A stretch of DNA of 64,000 nucleotides from Musa acuminata AAA Group (taxonomy: Eukaryota; Streptophyta; Magnoliopsida; Zingiberales; Musaceae), in assembly GCF_036884655.1 (NCBI RefSeq), contig NC_088345.1:34092501-34156500 (forward strand), read 5' to 3'. Both the position numbers and the translations under genes were made by a program. Shown here piece after piece: positions 35,646 to 47,705 of the stretch (its first letter is position 1; each line of letters starts with the position of its first letter). The notes beneath the pieces were generated by a model. It saw only the letters and a program-made list of their open reading frames with translations. It was not told the DNA's origin and searched no databases.

Positions 35646-36367
35646 ATAAACAAAATAATTTTGATTGAAAATGCTTTATGTTTAACGAAATCATGCTTGA
35701 TGTTTTAATGATGTAATGATGTAATGAAAATGTTAAAAGGTTTCGTATCATGCTTGATGATTTTATATTATGCACGAGGATTTGAAGTAAAGATGATTTG
35801 AAATCTTATGTTTTGAAGTTATGTGTTACACTTTTAATCTTGATGATTTTTGTGATAAATCTTGTTTTCTGAGTTTAAACGATAACACATGGTTTTGGCT
35901 TAGAAAACAATGGCGTGCTTGTATGAAATCAATCACATAGACGAATGTATTATTTTTCTTAAAAATGACTCTATCCCCAAAAACTTATTAAATTTTTTAA
36001 CAAGTGATCCTAAGAGATTAATAAATCTATTTATGTCATTTTGAATCTCTTGAAAGTGATTTTGATAATTTTGATTTTTTAAATTTGAATGAGTTTTTAC
36101 CTATATCGTGATTTTGATTCCTCAGAATTATAACTTGAAATCTCATTATGTGTTCTCATATTATTTAAGAGGAGATTTTTAGATATGCAAGCTAGTAAGA
36201 TTTTCACATATGAAAATTAGCAAAATTTTACATCTTTTGAGATATACAAGATAGCCTATTTTCGCATCTTCTTGAAATGTGTAAGTTAGCAAACATTGCT
36301 TCTCTTGAGATTTACAAGATAGCACTTCTCTCCTTTGAGATATGCAAGCTTACAAGTTTTGCCTTTC
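35646..36367 (+). other. Maximus element C 3' spacer
   Basis: AT-rich spacer with the recurring GATGATTTGAAG and GCAAGCTAGCAA-like words (36180-36370). No credible frame. It stops at about 36367, joining directly to the tail of an LTR with loss of the polypurine tract and most of that LTR. Confidence 0.55.
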
Positions 36368-36526
36368 TTTGCAAGCTGCTTTACTTATTCACTACACTTA
36401 CGAATACTTTCAAAGTCAAACTCTTTTCAAATATCGATTTTAATCATATGAAGATTTTCAAATCGACGTAAGTTTTAAGATAGCACTAATTCACCCTCCC
36501 CTGTTAGTGCGAACTCGATCCTAATA
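36368..36526 (+). repeat. Maximus LTR tail with PBS
   Basis: Only the last ~160 bp of an LTR, ending CCTAATA at 36526, followed by TGGTATCAAAG at 36529. The U5-end inverted repeat GCACTAA/TTAGTGC is intact here (about 36483-36510). Sequence 36541-36589 is unassigned. Confidence 0.7.
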
Positions 36527-36589
36527 GTTGGTATCAAAGTCCATTGATTTTAATTGAAACAACTAAAGAGATTGAAAATCTTCGTACGA

Positions 36590-37353
36590 CCGGGTTTCCC
36601 GGGTTTTCAAATTGGAGTAATAAAATGTCTCATCCCGAGTCCTGATGGTACCATCGCCTATGTTGAGCGGTACCATCGCTTGTAGCACTGACACTGGGTG
36701 GTACCACCATTTGACATTGGATGGTACCACCGCCCAGTCTGGCAATACTACCACCTGACATAGTCTCGGAGACTGTGTCTTGGAGACTGAGCCTCTGGTG
36801 GTGCCACCGCTTGGACCGACGGTGCCACCGCCTGACCCAACTTTTGGGTCATTGAATGGGCCTTTCTCTTGGACCAAAATAACCCCACTTTGGGCCTAGT
36901 TGGTCCCTAATTGACTTAGCTTAATTATATTCTAAACCAACCCTATTATAACTATAATTACTTTGATCTAGATAATTATTACAAAGCATTAATCACATGC
37001 TGTTTGGCATGTCGTTGGTTTATCGGTGCTTCGTCCAATCCTTCGGCACATCATCCTCTTTTGTGACCTTTTGCCCAATCGACATGTTGACCTCTACAAC
37101 TCTAATCTCTTTGGTGCAATGTCTGCTCTTCTACGCTCGATGCCCAAACTCATGGCACGAAGCCTTCTACCGACACATTGACCTTTCTCCGGTCCGAGGT
37201 CCAATCTTCTAACATATTCCACTCCAGCCTAACATTGATTCTTCCTACTTTAATTGTTTCTTCATGATCAAAGCTAGTCCTGCATAACTTAAAATGTAGA
37301 TTAAATCATAAACACTATCAATTTATTTTATCATCAAATTCTGAGATTCAATA
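36590..37353 (-). repeat. Maximus LTR, U3 part, minus orientation
   Basis: Minus-strand LTR start (TATTGAATCTCAG at 37353) through the U3 palindrome region (36650-36850 on the plus strand). The TATA box, R and U5 are missing. It is the most distal LTR of the minus-oriented tandem group at 36590-41830. Confidence 0.7.
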
Positions 37354-37644
37354 ATCTCCCCTTTTTTTATGATGACAACTAATTGATGATGGAGTTTCAA
37401 TAAAACTCCCCCTATTAATATGCCATATTGATAGAACCTTGAATTAAAGTTAAAGCAATTATAATTATGATCATATGCAACACATTATATGCACATCATT
37501 GCATTGCATGCATCATTATCATAAATATTACTTGCATCATCATAAATATTTCAAATCATCATGATATCAAAATATCAAAGTATATTACATCCTACCATGT
37601 ATGATTATCATATTATCATATCTTATCCTTGCTTTGATACCAAT
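37354..37644 (-). other. LTR-to-LTR unit lacking gag and pol
   Basis: On the minus strand: PBS (rc of TTTGATACCA near 37633-37642), then at once the extreme 3' spacer (with ATATTGATAGG..AGTTTTA motifs) and a polypurine tract (about 37354-37369). The whole internal region between two LTRs is thus only ~290 bp. Confidence 0.7.
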
Positions 37645-38972
37645 TGTTAGGACCGAAACCAGCACTAAGAGGGGGGGGGGTTACATTATTACATATGTAA
37701 AAATCATGTCAAGTCGGAAATCTTCATACGGTAAAAGCTCATATAAAAAATGTTAAACTTTGAAAATGTTCATAAGAGTGTGTAGCTAAAGTAATGAGGA
37801 AGTAAAGTAGTTTGCAATAAAAGTAAATAGTAAGACAAAAATACAAATCAATTTATAGTGGTTCGGTTATTATGACCTATATCCACTCCCGATTCCTCTT
37901 CACTTGAGACTACCAGCTTCAATTACTAGTGTTCCTTCAATGGGCGAAGACCAACTACCCTTTTACACTCTTTCTCCTTTTCATGGGTTTAGGAGGCAAC
38001 CCTTACAAGCCTCACATCTTTCTTGAATGATCTCAAAACTAGAAAGCAAGGAGGAGGACTTTAGCAATTTTGCAACCCAGAATAACAATCCCTTTCTGCT
38101 CTAATTTGTGCTTTCCATGTAGGAATAGTTGGGGTATTTATAGACTATAAATTGCTTCAAAATTAGAGCAAAAAAAAGTCTTATCTCGGGTTTCCCACGT
38201 CTTAGGGTACCATCGCTTGTGATGGGTGGTACTACCACATGCAACACTGATATTGGGTAGTACCACCATCCAGTCTAACTATACAACTACCTAACATAGT
38301 CTGAGAGACTATGTCTAGGTGGTACCACCACCCAGATTGGTGGTACCACCGCTTAACACTAAGCAGTACCATCGTATAGTTTGATTGTGCTACCGCTTGA
38401 CACAGTCTCAGAGACTGTCTTGGAGACTAAGCCTCTAGCGGTGCCACTGCCTGACCCAACTTTTGGGTCACTGAATGAGCCTTTTTCTTAGCCCAAAATA
38501 GCCTTACTTTGGGCCTAGTTATCCCCTAATTGAGTTGGCTTAATTACATTCTAAACCAACCTAATTACCACTAAAACTACTTTGATCTAGACAATTATTA
38601 TAAAGCATTAATCACATGTTGTCCTGCATGTCATTGATTCATCGGCACTTCGTCTAATCCTTCGATACACCATCCTCTTTTGCAGCCTTTTGCCCAATCG
38701 ACATGTTGACCTCTGCAACTCCGATCTCCTTGATGCACTGTCCACTCTTCTAGGCCCGATGCCTAAACTCATAGCACGAAGCCTTCTGTCGACACATCGA
38801 CCTTCCTTTGGTCCGACATCCAATCTTCTAATATGTTCCACTTTGGCCCAACATTGATTCTTCCTGCTTTAATTGTCTCTTCATGATCGAAGCTTGCCCT
38901 ACATCACTCAAAATATAGATTAAATTATAAACGCTATCAATTAGTTTCATCATCAAAATCTGAGATTTAACA
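37645..38972 (-). repeat. Maximus element D LTR, minus orientation
   Basis: 1328 bp. On the plus strand TGTTAGGACCG at 37645 to ...GATTTAACA at 38972, the TGTT..AACA ends being those of a full LTR. Internal marks are a G-run near 37671, the reversed leader hairpin (about 37975-37998), reversed TATA (TATTTATAG near 38135), and GGTGGTACCACC at about 38320-38352. Confidence 0.85.
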
Positions 38973-40631
38973 ATCTCCCCCTTTTTGATAATGATAACCA
39001 ATTGATGATGGAGTTTAAACAAAATTTCCCTTATCAATATGCCATATTGATAGAACCTAGAATTCAAGTTAAAGCAATTATAATCATGATCATATGCAAC
39101 ACATTATATGCATATCATTGCATTGCATGCATCATCATAAATATTTTAAATCATCATGGTATCCAAATATCAAAGTATATTACATCCTACTACGTATGAT
39201 CATTATATCATCATATCTTCTCCCCCTTTGTCATCAATAAAAAGGAGAAGTGCAACTAGTAATTTTTGAGACATAATTTTAAATCATTACATAATTTAAA
39301 ATTTCGAAACATCGTTGAATATATCAGCACTTTAGAACATAAAAACTAGCAAATTTATGAAAGTTAGCAATATTTGCTTCTCTTAGATAGCAACTTTTTG
39401 CTTCTTTTTACAATATGCAAGCTAGTACCTTTTTGCTAATTTTTATAATGTGCAAGCTAGTAAGACTTTCTTTTTGAGATGAGCAATATAACACTTTTGC
39501 GTGAGATTATAAGCTAGCAATTTTTCTTCATTTTGTAATGTGTAACTTAACAACCTTTGCTTTTCTTTTAAGATGAGCAAGCTAGCAAGTTTTGCTTTCT
39601 AGAGCTAGAAATTCTTAGCTAACAAGTTTTGCTTTTCTAGAGCTAGAAATTCTTTCTCCCCCTTTGTTATCAAAAGGAAGGGAAAGATACAATTCTAGAG
39701 CTAGAAATTCTTTCTCCCCCTTTGTTATCAAAAGGAAGGGAAGGATACAATAGTACAAAATATTTCAATCATTACATGAGGTATACAAGCCATAAATACA
39801 AAGGAATCATATCATGAAAGATATAATATCAAAGATCATAAAGGATTAAGTCATAAATACCAAAAGACATAATTTATTTTAACAAATCTTCCTTTTAGTA
39901 AATAACAAAAAGAAACCATAGGAGATCAAAGATCTTGATTTATAAAAAAAATCTCAAGTTGCCAAGATCATGATTCATGTATTAAAAAATTTCAAGTTAT
40001 AATGCATAAGAAAAATTATGATTCATAAAAAAATCTACACTTTAGTAAATGATAAGAAGAAAGGAGAATTCAAGTGACAAAAAGATTATCGATTTATGGA
40101 TTTGAGTAAATATTTTTTAAACTATCATTACTTCAACTCATCATGCATAATTTTAAAATGTACAACCTTCATGATACAAACATTTATTTTCAAAACACAT
40201 TATTATTTTCAGCTCATTCAATTTATCAAATCATCAAAATCACTTTCAAGGAATTCTAAATGACATAAATAAATTTATCAATTTCATATTAAAAAATCAA
40301 TAAGATAGAGATAGAGAAATTTTCAAAATGCATTCCCTTTTTCGTTGTTTTAATTTATATGATTTATTTCATACAAGCATGCCTTTATCTTTTATGCCAA
40401 ATCAAAACATGCATTATGTTTAAAACAAAAAATAAGATTTATCACAAGAATCATCAAGATAAAAAATGTAACATATAATTCTAAAATATAATATTTCAAT
40501 TCATCATTACTTCAAATTCTCATGCATAATATAAAAATCATCAAGAATGGTACCAAAACTTTTAAAGTTTTCATTGCATCATTAAACATGATTTCATAAA
40601 GCATTTTCAATCAAAATTGTTTTGTTTATTA
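38973..40631 (-). other. Maximus element D 3' spacer
   Basis: Minus-strand spacer beginning with the polypurine tract (38973-38990, AATCTCCCCCTTTTTG on plus). It contains a 57-bp near-exact direct repeat around TTCTAGAGCTAGAAATTC at about 39635 and 39692, and the TTGCTAGC word field (39350-39650). No credible frame. Confidence 0.6.
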
Positions 40632-41776
40632 TAGTAATACATTTTTCTTTTTAAATGAATCTAACTCTTCATGCTTTGTGCTAGGAGTTAACATGCAACT
40701 ATCATGCTCAAATTTTTAATTTTTTCAAAATCACTAGAAAGAAAGGCATGATATTTTTTATATATTTTTTTTATTTTTTACTAACTAATTTAAAAATAAA
40801 TCATGAAAAGCATTAAGTAATTTCATAGTAAAGTAAAGGAGTTTCGGGTGAGTCATTTATCACATTATTGAGAGCCACAAAGACATAGTTCACCACTTTA
40901 TCTTTGTTAGTTTACTCCTAATCTTTGGAGGTACTCAATTTGTCCCAAGTCACCTTGAGTGTCTTATTCTTCTTTGGCAACCTCTTCTTTATAAGTTTAT
41001 TTTTATTTTTTTATTCTTGTTTTATAAACTTTTTAACCTTTATTGTTAGGAGTTCAAGGTCATCATCACTTGAGCATTCGCTTGAGTGGTCTTCTTTTAT
41101 TCTAAGTGTAAAATCTTTCATGTTCTTTGGAAGGTTGTTCTCAAGTTCGTCATGTGTCATATAAATTATTTCGTAGGTCATCAAAGACCCGATAAGTTCT
41201 TCAAGTGAAAATTTGTGTAAGTCCTTTATCTCTTGTATGGTAGTTACTTTTGAATCCCAGTTTTTAGGATGAGAACGTAGAACTTTATTCACAAGTTCAA
41301 GATTCGAAGAACATTTGCCAAAGCTTTTAAACTATTGATAACATCCATAAAACGGGTGTACATATCAACGATAGTTACACTTGGCTTCATTCGAAACAAT
41401 TCAAAATCATACATTAAAAGATTAATTTTTAAATTTTTAACTCTACTAGTGCCTTCATGTGTGATTTCAAGAGCGTGTCAAATGTCATGCATAGTTTCAC
41501 AAATAGAAACACGATTAAATTCATTTTTGTCTAAGGTACAAAGTAAAGCATTCATAGCTTTTGCATTCAAAGAGAAAGTTTTCTTCTCCAAATCACTTCA
41601 TTCGTTCATTGGAAGAGAAGAAGACTTTAAACTCCGTTTTTAATGATATTCCATAAATTAAAATCTAAAGAAAGCAAAAAAACTCTCATTCGAGTTTTTC
41701 AATATGTGTAGTACGTCCCATTGAATATAGAAGAACGAATGATAGAGTGACCCTCTTGAAATCCGATAAAAGTCAT
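40632..41776 (-). pseudogene. Maximus element D gag remnant, minus strand
   Basis: Gag from ATG at 41776 (minus), closest to that of element C. A readable stretch at 41292-41011 gives the conserved NKVLRS...DSKVTTIQE core and the HSSECSSDDDLELL linker. It has multiple frame breaks and is then joined near 40632 to spacer at the same sequence as in element C. No pol. Confidence 0.75.
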
Positions 41777-41811
41777 TTTTTTTTGGTGTTAAACCAAATG
41801 AGAAAAATGTT

Positions 41812-41885
41812 GCTCTAATACCAACTGTTGGTATCAAAACCCATTGGTATCAAAGCCCATTGATCCTAACAGTTGGTATCAGATA
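41812..41885. other. head-to-head fusion of two primer-binding sites
   Basis: Element D's PBS reads on the minus strand (GCTCTAATACCA at 41812-41823). It is followed at once by plus-strand PBS-like copies: TTGGTATCAAAAC at about 41828, TTGGTATCAAAGC at 41844, then an LTR end plus PBS (GATCCTAACAGTTGGTATCAGA, about 41862-41883). Both 5' LTRs are otherwise missing, so two oppositely oriented Maximus elements are joined through their PBS regions. Confidence 0.7.
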
Positions 41886-42676
41886 TTTTTTATCATTCAT
41901 GATTTTTTGAATTATAATTTGAGTTTTTTCTTTAATATATAAATCATGATGTTGACAACTTGAGACTTTTTATGCATGAATCGAGATATTTTATTTGTTT
42001 CTCATATGATACTTTTTGCTTTTTACAAAAGAGGAGTTTTATCCAAATTATAATCTTGATTCTTTAATAATTATAACTTGAGATTCTTATGAATCAAGAT
42101 TGTTTAATATAATTCTTCTTTTCACTATTTGATTTATCCAAAAGAATCTTAATTTATATTTTGATATTCATAATTTAAAATTTATTTTCATGAATTGTAT
42201 ATCTCATTACCAAGTTAATTTTTCTTGATATATTTCATGTGATGATTTGAAAAATGATGTAATATGAAAAGTTTTATACTATTGTAAACATCTCTTCTTT
42301 TTGACAATGACAAAGGGGGAGCAAAACTTGCTAAGCTTGCTTAACTTAAAAGAGAAGCAAAAATTGTAAATATGCACAATGTAAAGAGAAGCAAAAAGTT
42401 GTTATCTCAAGAGAAGCAAAAACTTTGCTAAAACTTCACATTCTCAAAGAACTTACGAGCCTACGCAATGCAAAGAAAGCAAAAATTGCTAGCTTGAACA
42501 TTTGCTAAACTTCACAATCTTAAAAAACTTCTCAAAAGAGAAGAAAGAACTCACTATTTTGCATGTTCTAAAGTGATGAAAATTTGCTAAATTGCTAAGC
42601 TTTAATATCTAAAAGCTTACTAGTTGTACTTCTTCTTTTTGCCAATGACAAAGGGGGAGAAAGAATTGCTAGTGCG
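41886..42676 (+). other. Maximus element E spacer, gag-pol lost
   Basis: Directly after a PBS comes AT-rich 3' spacer with the usual TTGCTAAGC/AGAAGCAAAA words (42320-42600) and a purine tract GACAAAGGGGGAGAAAG (42646-42662) close to the LTR start. Gag and pol are absent between PBS and spacer. Confidence 0.6.
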
Positions 42677-44051
42677 TGTTGAATCTTGGATTTTCATAAT
42701 GAAGTCAATAGGTAAATTGTTTGATCTAATCTATATGTTGAGAAAAGTATGCAGGATTAACTATGATAGCGATCAAGGCATAAAGCAAAATGAAGTACCG
42801 AAGTTAAGATTGAGAATTCGTTATGAGTTCAAGAGTTCGTCGGGAGTCCGGAGGTTCATCAGAAGTGCTGTCAGAATTGGTCAAGAAGCTCGTTAGAACT
42901 TGCCAAGAAGATTATCGCAAAGTCTAAGATCTTCTCGGGAGTCCGCTGGAAGATTACCGAGAGATCGTCGGAAGTCCACCGAAAAATCACCGGAAGAAAC
43001 CTCGACTTACAGAACTTATTTTATTTAGTATATGCCTTAAAAATCATAGTTAGCATATAATTAGGTTTAGGTTTATGAGGTACTCCCATTAAACCAGTTA
43101 AGGGCCAACTAGGCCCGTAATTAGACTAGTTTGGGTTAATTTCATAACCTAACCAAGTTGCTGAACCCTATCTGACGGTGGCACCACCAGACTGGGGTGG
43201 TGGAATCTCCTTGGGCTTAGTTACTAAGAAGCTTGGGTAGTGGTATCGCCTAGATTGGGTGATGGTACCGTCTAGACTGGGTGGTGGTACCGTCGATAGT
43301 TATTATTGTCAAGCAGTGGTACTGCCAAAGTATAGTCTCCGAGGCTCTGTCAAGTGGTAATACCGCCAGACTAGGTGGTGGTACTACCTAGTATCAGTGC
43401 TGTAGGTGGTGGTATCGCTCAAGCGGTAGTATCGCTAGTACCCTAGAAACCCAGGATGTGACACTTTTTGGCTCTAATTTTGAAGCCATTGGGGCCTACA
43501 AATACCTCACCCTTTTCTGCATGAAAGGGCAATCAAAGTGTGAAAAAAATCTTTAAGTGTTGTGGTGTAAAATTGTAGTAAAAGTGTAAAAAGTCCTCCC
43601 CCTCTCTTTCTTTAGTTTTGCAATCATCTAATAAGAGGTGTAAGGCTCGTAAAGGTTGTCTCCTAAACCCATGAAAAGGAGATAGCATTGTAAAGAGGTG
43701 GTTGGTCTTTGCCTATTGAAAGAATACTATTAGTGGACACTGGTGACCTTGACGAAGGAGGAATCGGGAGTGGACGTAGGTCGGATGACTAAACCGCTAT
43801 AAAATTGGCGTATTCTTGTCTTGGTGCGTCCTTTACTTTTGCTACATTTAACTTTACTTCATTGTGAACTATCCAATCGACTCTTCTCTACTCACTTAGA
43901 AACTTATTCAAGTCAAACAGCATTTCAATATGGTTTTTGTCAAACTAAGAGTTTCATCGTATAAAGTTTTTCGAAAGTGATTAAATTTATCGTTTTTATC
44001 CACTACACTAATTCACCCCCCCTCCTCTTAGTGTCATTCTTAATCCTAACA
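42677..44051 (+). repeat. Maximus element E LTR
   Basis: 1375 bp, TGTTGAATCTTGG to CCTAACA. The TATA position reads CCTACAAATACC (about 43496), so the promoter has decayed. The leader hairpin is at about 43658-43681. The U5 inverted repeat is ACACTAA (44005-44011) and TTAGTGT (44028-44034), a paired change relative to other copies. A PBS-like sequence follows (TGGTCTCCGAGC). Confidence 0.85.
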
Positions 44052-44101
44052 ATTGGTCTCCGAGCGAGGTCACTCTTATTTTGGTTTGAAACATAAGAGA
44101 G

Positions 44102-44715
44102 ATGACATTTGCTAGCAACCAAGAGGATCACTCAATCACACGTCCACCCATGTTTAATGAGTCGGATTACACCTATTGGAAAACTAGAATGAGAATTTGT
44201 TTAATTTCTATGGATTTTGAGTTATGGAACATTGTGAAAAATAGCTTTCAAAAGTCTTCTTTTCTAATGAATAATTGGAATGAGTTGGAGAAGTAGACTT
44301 TCTCTTTAAATGCCAAAGCTATGAATGTCTTGTTTTACGCTTTAGATAAAAATGAGTTTAATCGAGTGTCTATTTCTGAAACAGCTTTCGATATTTAGCA
44401 CATACTCAAAATCACTCACGAAGGCACCAGTAGAGTAAAGGAGTCTAAAATAAATCTTTTAGTCCATTCTTATGAATTGTTTCGGATGAAACCAAGTGAG
44501 ACCATTGGAGACATGTACACTCGGTTTATGGATGTTGTCAATAGTCAAAAAGTGCTTAGGAAAAGTTTTTCTAACTTTGAACTTGTTAATAAAATATTGA
44601 GATCCCTTCCAAAGAGTTGGGACCCTAAAGTAACGGTCATTCAAGAGGCCAAGGGTCTAAATAATTTTCCTCTCGAAGAACTTATCAAGTCGTTAATAAC
44701 TTATGAGATGACTTC
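44102..44715 (+). pseudogene. Maximus gag fragment cut by gypsy
   Basis: ATG 44102 opens a gag frame close to the intact one (same HSITRPPMF start). It has stops at 44294 and 44396 and then a good stretch at 44477-44712. It ends in the TYEMT motif, where gypsy copy 2 LTR sequence begins at about 44716. Confidence 0.8.
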
Positions 44716-45812
44716 TAGGAGGGTAGAACTCCTATAGCATTCTAAGGGTTGATCCCCCTCAAAGATCAATCTATATAGAATTCCTTTGGGGTTCTATCAT
44801 ATGGTATCAGAGCAGCGATCTTGCTGCTTTTTCTACCACCCCTACCACCTACTACCAGCCAAGTAATTTTCATAATTACTCTTAACATTGCCGTCTCCAC
44901 CGTCATCTTCTGCCATAGATCAAATCAATCTACTGTCGTCACCTCCAATTGCATCAAGAGATGTGGTATTCTCTTATCATCAATACCTTTTGCTGCTTCA
45001 ATTTTTCATTCAAAATACCAAAAAAAAGTCTTTTTATCTATCCCATGTTGTGAATTCCTTTTGTCATAAAAGTTATCATCTTTGTGAACGAAGGATTGTT
45101 GCAAAAAAATTTAACCGTATATTATTATCATTAACCGATCTATTTACTATCCTTTTTGAATGAAATTTCTTGTACGCTTCATAGATCGTCTTGGCTTTAA
45201 TCTGAGATCGATCTATTGAGGAATTCATCTCTAAAACATTCTTCTATTACTGTAAATTTTTGTCGTAAACCATTAAAATTTTTTGACGAGAATTCTGCTA
45301 TCATAAATTGCACCGATTTCCTTACTGTTATACTACCGAAATCTTCTTGATCACATTTGTCATCAATTTTGTTATCTAAACTAAGATTTTGCTATCAAAT
45401 TCCCTCCTCAAATCTCTCAATTTTTGCTAGAAATTTCATCGTGAAACCGTTGTTTCTTCAATGACAATTTTGCTCTTACAAAGCAGCCTACATGCACCGA
45501 TCCACCGACCCTTTCGGTCACCACTTCTCTCAATCGATACATGCCTTTAACTCGACAACAAAAGAGAGATCTTAATTTTATAGATTTGGTGGCATATACT
45601 ATGGCACCTGAGGAGGCAATCGATGCTAAATTTGAAGCCTTCGAGACGAGAATGAAGGATAAGATGTAGACTCTCTTTACCGAACTCAGTTTGGGTCGAC
45701 TACTAAGCCTAAAGAAATCACATCAAGGAAATAGCTCAAATAAAAAAGATGACTTCCAAGAGAGGGGAGGCTTTGTGACCGATTCCTACTATCCATGCAT
45801 GAGGGTGGACTT
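44716..45812 (+). mobile_element. gypsy copy 2, 5' half (LTR tail, leader, gag start)
   Basis: The last ~84 bp of an LTR (to 44799, ...GTTCTATCA), PBS TGGTATCAGAGC (44802-44813), and a leader similar to copy 1. Gag starts at ATG 45601 and continues to 45812, where the intact Maximus element is inserted. Gag has stops (45667) and a small deletion compared with copy 1. It resumes at 55433. Confidence 0.8.
45808..45812 (+). other. target site duplication, left (GACTT)
   Basis: GACTT immediately before the 5' LTR, matching 55433-55437 after the 3' LTR. Joining the flanks restores the gypsy gag reading as seen in copy 1 (GTGGACTTCCCTA). Confidence 0.95.
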
Positions 45813-46338
45813 TGTTGAATCTCGGATTTTGATGATGAAGTCAATTGTCATTTGTTATCTAATCTATGTGTTGAGATAAGTGTGCAGGATTAACTACGAT
45901 GAGAGTAAGACAAGCAGCAGGAGTTGCGCCGGAGTCAAGATCATGATCACGTTGGGAGTTCGAGAGTTCGACGGAAGTTCGGACGGTCGTCGGAGGTTCA
46001 GAGAGAACAGATCCGAGAAGTCCAGAAGCTTGCCAAGCGAAGCTCGTCGGAACTCGCCAAGTGGATCGTCGCAAAGTCCAGGAGTATGCCAGATGTCCGC
46101 AGAAGGATCACCGAGGGTTATCGGTTGATCGACGGAAATTGGCCAGAAACTCGCCGGAAGAAGCGATTGACGCATCGGAGCAAAGCTGCAGAAGTTGTCT
46201 TAGAGATAATCGTAGTTAGCACGATGATTAAGCATGAAAATGGGAGGTGATCCCATTAGCTTAATCTTGGGGCAATTGGGCCCCTGAAAAGATTCAAAGT
46301 GGGTCGAATGGAGTGAACCATTCGGACCCTGATTGCAC

Positions 46339-46915
46339 CAGGAGGTGCAACCGCCCCAGCCAGGAGGTGCAACCGCCTGGGCTGTGGGGTTGAGAGGTGC
46401 AACCGCCCCAGCCAGGAGGTGCAACCGCCTGGGCTGTGGGGCTGGGAGGTGCAACCGCCCCAGCCAGGAGGTGCAACCGCCAGGGCTGCACGGCTGGGAG
46501 GTGCAACCGCCCCAGCCAAGAGGTTGCACCGCCAGAGCTCAAGTTCCGAGCTCTGCCAGGCGATGCAACCACCAAGCTCAGTCTTCGAGCTTTGGCAGAG
46601 AAGTGCATCAGCCTGAGCTCAGTCTCGAGCTCTGCCAGGTGATGCATTCACCAAGCTCAGTCTTCGAGCTCTGGCAGAGAGGTGGATCAGCCTGAGCTCA
46701 GCTTGGAGCTCTGCCAGGTGATGCAACCACCGAGCTCAGTTTCGAGCTCTGCCAGGTGATGCAATCACCAAGCTCAGTCTTCGAGCTCTGCCAGGTGATG
46801 CAACCATCGAGCTCAGTCTTCGAGCTCTGGCAGAGAGGAGCAATCGGCAGAGCTCAGTCTTCGAGCTCTGCCAGGCGGTGCCACCTCTCCAGTCGAGAGG
46901 TGCAACCGCCTGATC
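46339..46915 (+). repeat. U3 repeat field
   Basis: Two repeat families upstream of the TATA box. First come copies of AGGAGGTGCAACCGCC separated by CCAGCC or TGGGCTGTGGGGCTGG (46339-46535). Then come units built on GAGCTCAGTCTTCGAGCTCTG and CCAGGTGATGCAACCACC (46540-46885), with many SacI sites. The location suits promoter-enhancer repeats; function is inferred. The other LTR has the same field at 53592-54168. Confidence 0.85.
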
Positions 46916-46980
46916 CCAGAAATTCTGGGATTTGATCGATTTGATCGTTTTGAGCTCGAATTTTGAATTGGGTTGGGGCC

Positions 46981-46988
46981 TATAAATA
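46981..46988 (+). promoter_or_regulatory. LTR TATA box
   Basis: TATAAATA within GGCCTATAAATACCCC, conserved in most Maximus LTRs of the window (also 54234-54241, 9799-9806). Transcription is expected to begin about 30 bp downstream, marking the U3/R border. Confidence 0.8.
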
Positions 46989-47149
46989 CCCCACCCATTC
47001 AGCACTGAAAAGATACAGACCTATACCGAAATTGTGATCTTTTCTGTGATTCTAAAGAGCTCAAAAGTGTTGTAAAGCCTTTAAGTCTCCTCCTTCTGTT
47101 CTTCAAGTTTTCAATTGTAAAGTGAGGAGAGAAAGGTCTGTAAAGGTTG

Positions 47150-47173
47150 TCTCCTAAGCCTGCCAAAAGGAGA
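47150..47173 (+). other. conserved leader hairpin
   Basis: TCTCCT, 12-base loop, AGGAGA. The same 24-base arrangement occurs in the old LTRs (9969-9992, 33411-33434, about 30949, about 43658, and reversed near 37975), while the loop sequence varies. It lies in the transcribed part of the LTR. Confidence 0.6.
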
Positions 47174-47705
47174 GAAACTGTAAGAGGGAAGTTTGGCCTT
47201 CGCCCATTGAAGGAAGGCACCTAGTTGACGTCGGCAACCTCATCGGTGGAGGAAGCCAAAAGTGGAGTAGGTCAAGGCTGACCGAACCACTCTAAATCTC
47301 TGGTTTGCGTTTACTTTCGAGCACTTTATCATTACTGCAAACCTCCCTCATCACTACTGCTCTCTGCGCTTTCACGAACAAGTTCTAAGTGCTGTTCTTC
47401 CAAATCTGCATTCAGACGTAAACTCGTATTTTCATACATTACAGTTTACGTTTACGTTTGATTCTGCAGAACTGTTTTCCGTGCTTTTACGAACGAGCTT
47501 CTTTGCAGTTTACGCTTACATTTTAATCCTATTAATAACTGCAATCTGTCCTCTACGATTTTACGAACGAGTTTCAACATTTAGACGTAAAACTGCATTC
47601 AGACGTAAATCGGCTCTCTTCGCTCAATCATCAGATTTCAGTTTACGTTTACGTCTTGATTTCAACTGCATACTGCCTTCTGCGAATATACAAACGAGTT
47701 TCAAA

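Noticed and set aside
46200..46695. Trp/Gly/Cys-rich frames in the LTRs
   Set aside because: They read through U3 repeats (AGGAGGTGCAACCGCC) upstream of the promoter; repeated identically at 53453-53948.
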